From positions 1 through 11,678 of the forward strand of contig UQVV01000037.1 of NCBI GenBank assembly GCA_900544635.1: a stretch of DNA of 11,678 nucleotides, read 5' to 3'. Below are positions 6,389 to 11,678 of this stretch, one piece after another. A program made the position numbers and the translations under genes. This stretch comes from an uncultured Cloacibacillus sp. (GTDB taxonomy: Bacteria > Synergistota > Synergistia > Synergistales > Synergistaceae). The notes below the pieces were generated by a model. That model made no database searches, was not told the DNA's origin, and worked only from the letters and a program-made list of their open reading frames with translations. The stretch's first letter is position 1. Each line of letters begins with the position of its first letter.

Positions 6389-7696
6389 ATGAAGCTGGAA
6401 ATTGGAAAATTCATGGTCAAGGACATAGTCTTTGGCGACAAGACGGCTTACGCGAACGGCGTTCTTACCGTAGATAAGGACGACGCCCTCGCGTGCGTCC
6501 GCGAGGACAAGCACATCACCGACGCCGATCTCAGGATCGTGCATCCCGGCGATATGGTGAGGCTCTGCCCCGTTAAGGATTCTGTCGAGTTCCGCTGCAA
6601 GGTCAGCGGCGGAGAAGGCGCCTATCCCGGCGTAACCTCGCCGCTCGGACAGGCGGGTATGGGAAGAACGCACGTCCTCGACGGCGTTTCGCTCCTCTCC
6701 GTCGGCAAGCACTGGGGCGGATTCCAGGACGGACTTCTCGACATGGGAGGCCCCTACCAGCACTACACGATCTGGGGCGACATGCCGAACCTCGTCCTCA
6801 TCGCCGACACCGACGAGCTTGACGAGCAGCGCGAGCAGCAGAAGCGCAACCACGCCATCCGCTGGGCGACGCTCCGCCTCGCCGAGCACATCGCCGAGTG
6901 CGTGCGCGACATGGAGCCGGAAGAGATAGACACCTACGAGCTGCCGCCGCTTGCGGAGCGCAGCGAAGAGGTCAAGAAGCTCCCCGGCGTCGTCTACGTG
7001 CTCCAGCCGCAGACGCAGATGGAAGCCCTCGGCTACAACACGCTCATCTACGGATGGGACGGCAACAGAATGCTCCCGACGCTCATGCACCCGAACGAGC
7101 TTCTCGACGGATGCCTCGTCTCCGGCAGCTTCATGCCGAGCTCCTCGAAGATCTCCACCTACGAGTTCTCGACCAACCCGATGCTCAAGCGCCTCTACGC
7201 AGAGCACGGCAAGACCATCAACTTCCTCGGCGTCATCATGTCGACGCTGAACCCGAAGATGGAAGAGAAGCAGCGCTGCGTACAGATCGCGGGCCAGATA
7301 GCGGTCGCGATAGGCGCGCAGGGCGCGGTCGTCGCCGAAGAAGGCTACGGCAACCCCGACGTCGACTACACGGCGATGCTCGTCGAGCTTGAGCGCCTCG
7401 GCATCAAGACCATCGGACTCTCCGACGAGGCCACCGGACGCGACGGCGCTTCGCAGCCGCTCGTTTCGATGAACCCCGCCACCGACGCCCTCGTCACCAC
7501 CGGAAACGTCTCGCAGTTCTACGAGATGCCGGCGATGGAGGTCATCGGAGAGCTCGAAGCGCTCGCGCGCGACGGAAACTCCGGCGGCTGGGAAGGCTGC
7601 ATCAACCCCGACGGCAGCTGCGTAATGGAAAACAACGGAATGTTCTGCGCCAACCACATCAGCGGCTACTCGCGCAGAAGCTGCGCCGATTTCTAA
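6389..7696 (+). CDS. grdI: GrdE/GrdG/GrdI-type reductase proprotein (probably betaine reductase GrdI)
   Basis: A 435-residue proprotein of the substrate-specific protein B in glycine/sarcosine/betaine reductases. In this family the precursor cleaves itself before an internal cysteine, which becomes the pyruvoyl group, giving two subunits of about 25 and 22 kDa. C242 in ELLDGCLVSGSFMP sits at the expected middle position; cleavage there would give 241 and 194 residues. Other visible features are GAYPGVTSPLGQAGMGRTHVL (77-97, near the family N-terminal core) and a cysteine-rich C-terminus (C404, C411, C420, C432). With the selenoprotein encoded 13 bases downstream it would reductively cleave the C-N bond of the amine substrate and load a carboxymethyl group on the selenoprotein A partner, which is not in this window. 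An AAGGAGG site precedes the start. Betaine is favoured over sarcosine or glycine by the BCCT transporter nearby; the paralogues are too alike to be certain. Confidence 0.85.
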   Translation: MKLEIGKFMVKDIVFGDKTAYANGVLTVDKDDALACVREDKHITDADLRIVHPGDMVRLCPVKDSVEFRCKVSGGEGAYPGVTSPLGQAGMGRTHVLDGVSLLSVGKHWGGFQDGLLDMGGPYQHYTIWGDMPNLVLIADTDELDEQREQQKRNHAIRWATLRLAEHIAECVRDMEPEEIDTYELPPLAERSEEVKKLPGVVYVLQPQTQMEALGYNTLIYGWDGNRMLPTLMHPNELLDGCLVSGSFMPSSSKISTYEFSTNPMLKRLYAEHGKTINFLGVIMSTLNPKMEEKQRCVQIAGQIAVAIGAQGAVVAEEGYGNPDVDYTAMLVELERLGIKTIGLSDEATGRDGASQPLVSMNPATDALVTTGNVSQFYEMPAMEVIGELEALARDGNSGGWEGCINPDGSCVMENNGMFCANHISGYSRRSCADF

Positions 7697-7709
7697 GGAG
7701 GACGGAATA

Positions 7710-9014
7710 ATGAAGGCTATACATTATATCAACCAGTTCTTCGGACAGGTCGGCGGTGAGGACGCGGCGGACGCGAAGCCGATATTCCACGACGGCATAA
7801 TCGGCTGCTCGATGATGCTCAACGGCATGATGCCGGACGTCGAAGTCACGAACACCATCGTCTGCGGCGACAACTACATCACCAACCACACCGAAGAGGC
7901 TCTCAAAGAGATATTCGCGTGGCTCGACGGCAAAGAGTTCGACATGTTCTTCGCGGGCCCGGCGTTCATGGCCGGACGCTACGGCGTAGGCTGCGGCATC
8001 ATCTGCAAGGCCGTCAAGGAGCGCTACAACGTTCCCGTCTTCAGCTCGATGAACGAAGAGAACCCCGGCGTCGCCGAATACAGGACGGAGTTCCCCATCT
8101 TCAAGGGCGGACGCAAGGCCACCTTCATGAAGGACGACCTCACGCTCATGGCGAAGTACGCCGAGAAGGTCGCGAAGGGCGAGCAGCTCCTGCCCGCGGC
8201 TGAGGAAGGCTACTTCCCGCGCGGAATCCGCAGCGAGATCCCGGCTCCCGGAAACGTCATGGCCGCCGACCGCGTCATCGACATGCTCGTCAAGAAGCTC
8301 AACGGCGAGCCCTTCCAGACCGAGCTCGTCATCCCGAAGACCGACAAGGTCCCGCCGGCAGCGGCCGTCAAGGACCTCAGCCAGTGCACGATAGCGCTCG
8401 TCTCCTCGAGCGGCGTCGTACCCCTTGACAACCCCGACCACATCCAGAGCGCTTCCGCTCAGAAGTGGGGCAAATACAACATCGCCGGAAAGGACTGCCT
8501 GCCCTCGACCGAATTCAAGACGATTCACGCCGGATTCGACCCCGCGGCTATGTGCGCAGTTCCCGACCGCGGAGTTCCCGTGGACGCGATGCGCTTCTTT
8601 GAGAAGCAGGGCAAATTCAAGAAACTCTACGACTACTACTATGTAACAGTCGGAACCGGAACCACGCAGAACTTCGCCGCCAAGTTCGGTAAGGAAATCG
8701 CCGCCGAGCTGCACGCCGCCGGAGTCGACGCCGTGGTCCTCACCGCCACCTGAGGAACCTGTACTCGTTGCGGTGCAACGATGGCCAGAGAAATCGAGCG
8801 TACAGGAATCCCCGTCGTCGTTATGTGCAACCTTCTCGACGTCGCCAAGACGGTCGGCTCCAACAGGATAGTCCCGACGGTTTCCGTCCCCTATCCGCTC
8901 GGAGACCCGAACCTTTCGAAAGAAGAAGAGTGGACGCTCCGCACCCACCGTGTGGAAGTCGCGCTCGACGCCCTCACCAAAGAAGTCGAGGGACCGACGG
9001 TATTCAAAATATAA
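7710..9014 (+). CDS. grdH: GrdB/GrdF/GrdH-type selenoprotein (probably betaine reductase GrdH), read through TGA
   Basis: A 434-residue selenoprotein read through an in-frame TGA at 8751-8753 as Sec348. The evidence is decisive: before the TGA the frame has the family N-terminus (MKAIHYINQFFGQVGGE), and after it the same frame continues with the invariant active-site stretch TUGTCTRCGATM (Sec348-x2-C351-x2-C354) and 86 more residues to the TAA at 9012-9014. Ordinary gene calling would split it into a truncated 347-residue protein and a false 77-residue gene at 8781. In this family the selenol attacks the substrate held as a Schiff base on the pyruvoyl partner and passes a carboxymethyl group to selenoprotein A. 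The C-terminal VPYPLGDP and EEWTLRTHRV resemble GrdH more than glycine-specific GrdB, from memory. The TAAGGAGG site overlaps the stop of the preceding gene, so the two are co-translated. The cell must have SelA, SelB, SelC and SelD. Confidence 0.93.
8751..8753 (+). other. Selenocysteine codon (TGA, Sec348)
   Basis: An in-frame TGA inside the conserved TUGTCTRCGATM motif; the reading frame continues without change for 86 codons. Placed 12 bases before a hairpin suited to SelB recognition. Confidence 0.93.
8766..8780 (+). promoter_or_regulatory. Candidate bacterial SECIS hairpin
   Basis: A perfect 6-bp stem CGTTGC / GCAACG capped by GGT, starting 12 bases after the TGA, close to the spacing in E. 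coli fdhF (about 11). The GGU apex matches the key loop bases SelB contacts. The single bulged U of the fdhF element is absent. A possible outer stem pairs CCTGTAC (8758-8764) with GTACAGG (8800-8806). Confidence 0.7.
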
Positions 9015-9022
9015 CGGTACAT

Positions 9023-9066
9023 CCTCCGGAGAGCGACGCATTCCTCCGCTCTCCGGGGGCTTTTCG
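9023..9066 (+). terminator. Hairpin terminator between the reductase genes and the transporter
   Basis: A 13-bp stem (9023-9035 with 9047-9059, the inner 10 bp perfect: CCGGAGAGCG / CGCTCTCCGG) followed by TTTTCGTT. It lies 8 bases after the selenoprotein stop. No room for a full promoter remains before the transporter start at 9101, so the transporter is probably expressed by read-through, at a lower level than the reductase. Confidence 0.8.
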
Positions 9067-9100
9067 TTCCTCAGCATTGTGAAAGGAGTAACTTTTAGCC

Positions 9101-10621
9101 ATGGCAAGCAACAGCTCAGAAACTAAGAGCAATTCCGTATACATAGTTTCTCTCGTGATTACCATCGCCGTCGTCGCCTGGGGCCTCGTTTCCCCGGACA
9201 GCTTCGGCGCGTTCGCCAAGGCGCTCAACGGCGGCCTTACAAAATACTACGGCTGGGGCTATCTGCTTACGATGAACATCTTCGTCGCCTTCTGCCTCTT
9301 CATCGGATGCAGCCGCTTCGGCAAAATGCGCCTCGGCCCCGAGGATTCCCGCCCCGAGTACAGCAACCTCTCGTGGGTCGCGATGCTCTTCTCTGCCGGT
9401 ATGGGCGTCGGCCTCGTCTTTTACGGAGCCGCCGAGCCGCTCTTCTACTTCGGCTCGACCCCGCTCGGCGCTGAGCCCGGCTCCATCCAGGCCGCGCGCG
9501 ACGCTATGCAGATAACGGTCTTCCACTGGGGACTCCATCCCTGGGCCGGATACTCCGTCATCGCCCTTCCGCTCGCTTACTACCAGTTCCGCCACAACGC
9601 GCCCGGACTTATAAGCACGATCTTCATCCCGCTCGTCGGTGAGGAGCGCGTGCGCGGCGCCTTCGGAAAGACCGTCGACATCCTCGCGATATTCGCGACG
9701 CTCGCGGGACTTACGACCTCGCTCGGCCTCGGTACGCTCCAGCTCAACAGCGGACTGAAAGAACTCTTCGGCATCCCGCAGACGACGATAGTGCAGCTCT
9801 TAATCATCGCCTTCCTCGTATTCCTCTACACCGGCTCTGCGGTGCTCGGCATAGACAAGGGAATCAAGTTCGTCGCCGACTGGAACATCCGCATCTGCTT
9901 CGTCATCATGGCGGCGCTCTTCTGCGTCGGCCCGACGCTTGCGATACTCAACTCGACGGTCATGAGCTTCGGCGACTACATCAGCGGCCTCATCAAGGAA
10001 TCCTTCATGACCGCGCCTTACGGCGGCGGCTACGAGGATCACCTCCGCAACTGGACGCTCTACTACTGGGCCTGGTGGATTGCGTGGGCGCCCTTCTCCG
10101 GCTCCTTCATCGCGCGTATCTCGCGCGGACGCACGATCCGCGAGTTCATCGCCGGCGTCCTCATCGTTCCGGCGCTCGGAAGCCTCACCTGGTTCGGCAT
10201 CTTCGGAACCTCCGCGCTTAAGCTCGAGCTCGTCGACAAAATCAACATCTCCGCCGCGGTCCTTCAGGACATCTCGGTCGGTATATTCAAGATGTTCCTC
10301 AACTACACGGGCGGCTTTGCGATGTCAGTCCTCATGCTCGTGCTCATCGTGACCTTCTTCGTCACCTCGGCGAACTCCGGCACCTACGTCCTCTCGATGT
10401 ACTCGACGGAAGGCTCGCTGAACCCGCCGAAGAGCAAGATGTTCGTCTGGGGCATCCTCATGGGCGCTCTCGCTATGGTCCTTCTTCTCACCGGCGGACT
10501 TCAGAACCTCCAGACCGTTTCGCTCGCCGCGGCCATGCCCTTCTCGCTGATCATGGTCTGCTCGTGCGTCGCGTTCTATAAGGTCCTTCTCAGCGAAGAG
10601 AAGAAAGCGCAGCTGAAGTAA
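9101..10621 (+). CDS. BCCT-family Na+-coupled betaine/choline/carnitine transporter
   Basis: A 506-residue inner-membrane secondary transporter with about 12 hydrophobic helices. The BCCT signature is clear: NWTLYYWAWWIAWAPFSGSF (317-336), whose tryptophans form the aromatic box that binds the trimethylammonium group, followed by ARISRGRTIREFI (338-350). The glycine-rich stretch GMGVG (100-104) before LVFYGAAEP matches Na+-coupled BetP rather than the antiporter CaiT, so Na+ symport is likely. The C-terminus is short and lacks the long charged osmosensing tail of BetP, pointing to nutrient uptake rather than osmoprotection. It follows the betaine-type reductase pair after a terminator; a BCCT gene beside such reductases (GrdT-like) is known in Stickland anaerobes, from memory. 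The AAAGGAG site is rather far from the start (about 12-13 bases). Substrate inferred as glycine betaine from context. Confidence 0.92.
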   Translation: MASNSSETKSNSVYIVSLVITIAVVAWGLVSPDSFGAFAKALNGGLTKYYGWGYLLTMNIFVAFCLFIGCSRFGKMRLGPEDSRPEYSNLSWVAMLFSAGMGVGLVFYGAAEPLFYFGSTPLGAEPGSIQAARDAMQITVFHWGLHPWAGYSVIALPLAYYQFRHNAPGLISTIFIPLVGEERVRGAFGKTVDILAIFATLAGLTTSLGLGTLQLNSGLKELFGIPQTTIVQLLIIAFLVFLYTGSAVLGIDKGIKFVADWNIRICFVIMAALFCVGPTLAILNSTVMSFGDYISGLIKESFMTAPYGGGYEDHLRNWTLYYWAWWIAWAPFSGSFIARISRGRTIREFIAGVLIVPALGSLTWFGIFGTSALKLELVDKINISAAVLQDISVGIFKMFLNYTGGFAMSVLMLVLIVTFFVTSANSGTYVLSMYSTEGSLNPPKSKMFVWGILMGALAMVLLLTGGLQNLQTVSLAAAMPFSLIMVCSCVAFYKVLLSEEKKAQLK

Positions 10622-10647
10622 AAAATCATAAAAGGGGAAGGAAAGAT

Positions 10648-11643
10648 ATGTCGGAACAGACTCTGCTTTTGTACGAAGAAAAGTTCCCGTGCTGGGACGA
10701 AGAGACGGCCGCCCTCGCGGGCGAGGACGCCGCTTCGCTCGCCGAGCTCGCGGAGCAGGGGCTGCTCGCCGAGGCGGGGAACGGCTACGTCCTCACCGCC
10801 GCGGGAGAAAAAATGCGCGTCAAGCTCGCGCGCGAGTCCTTCCTTCCCGTCTCCCCGATAGGCGAGTTCAACGCGGAGAAGGCGCTCTGGAACAACCGCT
10901 TCTATCATCTGATGGACTGCCGCGCCTTCACGGGGCTCTTCCCGATGGGGCTCAAGGAGTACACGGTGGACGAAGCTCTGACCTACGCGCCCGAGCTCCC
11001 GCGCAAAGAGCTCTGGACGCGCGAGGGGGGAAAGACGCGCTACATATGGCCCGAGCACAAGCTCGTGAAGTCCTTCCTCAAACGCTTCCCCGACTGGGGC
11101 ATGGCCTCGCGCGGCAAGCCCGTGCCGGGACAGGCGGCGCTTGACGAATGGCGCGCGGAGAGCGGCGCGAAGGTCGGCACGGTGAACTTCAACCTCGTGC
11201 TGCGCGGCCGCTACGACTTCCAGGCCTACCGCGAGCTCGAGCGTCTGCCCGACGACATATTCCACATCAAGGACGCGGACAGGTTCTTCTTCCTGCGCAC
11301 CTCGGACAAGACGCCCGAGGACATATACGACGCGATAGGGAAGCTGCACCTATTCATGCTCGACCAGCGACGCGTCTACGTCCCGGGCTACGCCGACGAC
11401 GACTCGATGGACCAGGAGAACTGGACGATGCTCGTGCTCGCCGCCGACACGGAGGCTGAGCTCGAAGAAGTCCGCGCGCGTTACGCCGCGGACGGGCAGA
11501 ACCTCATTGCGCCCGCGATGCCGCTCTACATCATCGGGACGAGCGTCGAGCGGCTGCGCCGTATGCGCGAACCGAAGGCGAACTACTACGACTGGTTCGG
11601 CGAGGACACCGTGCATATAGTCAGGGCAGACGAAAACATCTAA
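10648..11643 (+). CDS. Unrecognised 331-residue protein, last gene of the reductase-transporter cassette
   Basis: I do not recognise this family. It is a complete ORF with a good AAGGGGAAGGA ribosome site, 26 bases after the transporter stop and with no terminator between, so it is co-transcribed with the transporter. The protein is soluble, with no signal peptide or membrane segment. Residues about 17-58 (AALAGEDAASLAELAEQGLL, then a GNGYVLTAAGEKM turn) look like a winged-helix: a helical segment followed by a beta-wing ending in the common LT-x2-G pattern. The rest (about 60-331) is mixed alpha/beta and rich in aromatic and charged residues (NNRFYHLMDCRAF, ANYYDWFGED), with only two cysteines (C15, C91) and no catalytic signature I can name. 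Candidate roles are a regulator or an accessory protein for quaternary-amine metabolism. No frameshift is seen. Position is the only functional clue. Confidence 0.85.
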   Translation: MSEQTLLLYEEKFPCWDEETAALAGEDAASLAELAEQGLLAEAGNGYVLTAAGEKMRVKLARESFLPVSPIGEFNAEKALWNNRFYHLMDCRAFTGLFPMGLKEYTVDEALTYAPELPRKELWTREGGKTRYIWPEHKLVKSFLKRFPDWGMASRGKPVPGQAALDEWRAESGAKVGTVNFNLVLRGRYDFQAYRELERLPDDIFHIKDADRFFFLRTSDKTPEDIYDAIGKLHLFMLDQRRVYVPGYADDDSMDQENWTMLVLAADTEAELEEVRARYAADGQNLIAPAMPLYIIGTSVERLRRMREPKANYYDWFGEDTVHIVRADENI

Positions 11644-11656
11644 ACGCAACGCTTTC

Positions 11657-11678
11657 GGCCCGCGCTTCGGCGCGGGCC
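11657..11678 (+). terminator. Hairpin at the window end, terminator of the cassette
   Basis: A perfect 9-bp stem GGCCCGCGC / GCGCGGGCC with a stable UUCG tetraloop, 13 bases after the last stop. The T tract, if any, lies beyond the window edge. Confidence 0.75.

Noticed and set aside
6284..7657. 457-codon open frame on the minus strand opposite the grdI-like gene
   Set aside because: Antisense shadow caused by codon bias; its product is compositionally biased and it overlaps a clear family gene.
8781..9014. Separate 77-residue gene
   Set aside because: It is the C-terminal part of the selenoprotein after Sec348, in the same frame; there is no ribosome site before the ATG, which lies inside the conserved motif.
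7659..9107. 482-codon open frame on the minus strand opposite the selenoprotein gene
   Set aside because: Antisense shadow; the plus strand encodes a motif-verified protein over the same span.

Overview
The window is GC-rich bacterial DNA of an amino-acid/amine-fermenting anaerobe. The strongest pointer is a selenocysteine-containing substrate-specific reductase of the glycine/sarcosine/betaine reductase (Stickland) family. Selenocysteine use, a BetP-like transporter, a bifunctional AdhE and NuoE-like [2Fe-2S] chemistry fit Synergistota (Cloacibacillus/Synergistes-like) or a GC-rich Clostridia-type anaerobe. This placement is an inference from gene content; there is no rRNA or marker gene to settle it.

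Layout. (1) About 1-107: no gene that I can support. (2) 108-3805, minus strand: a compact operon read right to left, adhE (bifunctional acetaldehyde/alcohol dehydrogenase), then an aminoglycoside-phosphotransferase-fold small-molecule kinase, then an 81-residue [2Fe-2S] thioredoxin-like ferredoxin, ending in a rho-independent terminator. (3) 3806-4079: divergent control region with two inverted repeats and a near-consensus sigma-70 promoter. (4) 4080-4451, plus strand: an ArsR-family repressor, divergent from adhE, with its own terminator. (5) 4578-6185, minus strand: alpha-D-glucose phosphoglucomutase (pgm), convergent with arsR; a near-palindromic bidirectional hairpin lies between them. 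(6) 6186-6388: divergent pgm/grd control region with a Rex-like box and a second inverted repeat. (7) 6389-11643, plus strand: a reductase cassette. It holds a GrdE/G/I-type proprotein (probable pyruvoyl enzyme), a GrdB/F/H-type selenoprotein read through an in-frame TGA at 8751, an internal terminator, a BCCT-family Na+-coupled transporter, and an unrecognised 331-residue protein. A UUCG-capped hairpin closes the window.

How the genes fit together. The BCCT transporter would import a quaternary ammonium compound, most likely glycine betaine. The GrdI/GrdH-like pair would reduce it, forming trimethylamine and, through the shared proteins A and C encoded elsewhere, acetyl phosphate (ATP). AdhE in the neighbouring operon interconverts acetyl-CoA and ethanol and consumes or regenerates NADH, so both halves of the window concern redox balance and C2 metabolism. 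The Rex-like box before grd is consistent with NADH/NAD+ control. The assignment to betaine rather than sarcosine or glycine rests on the transporter and on recalled C-terminal similarity; it is likely but not proven.
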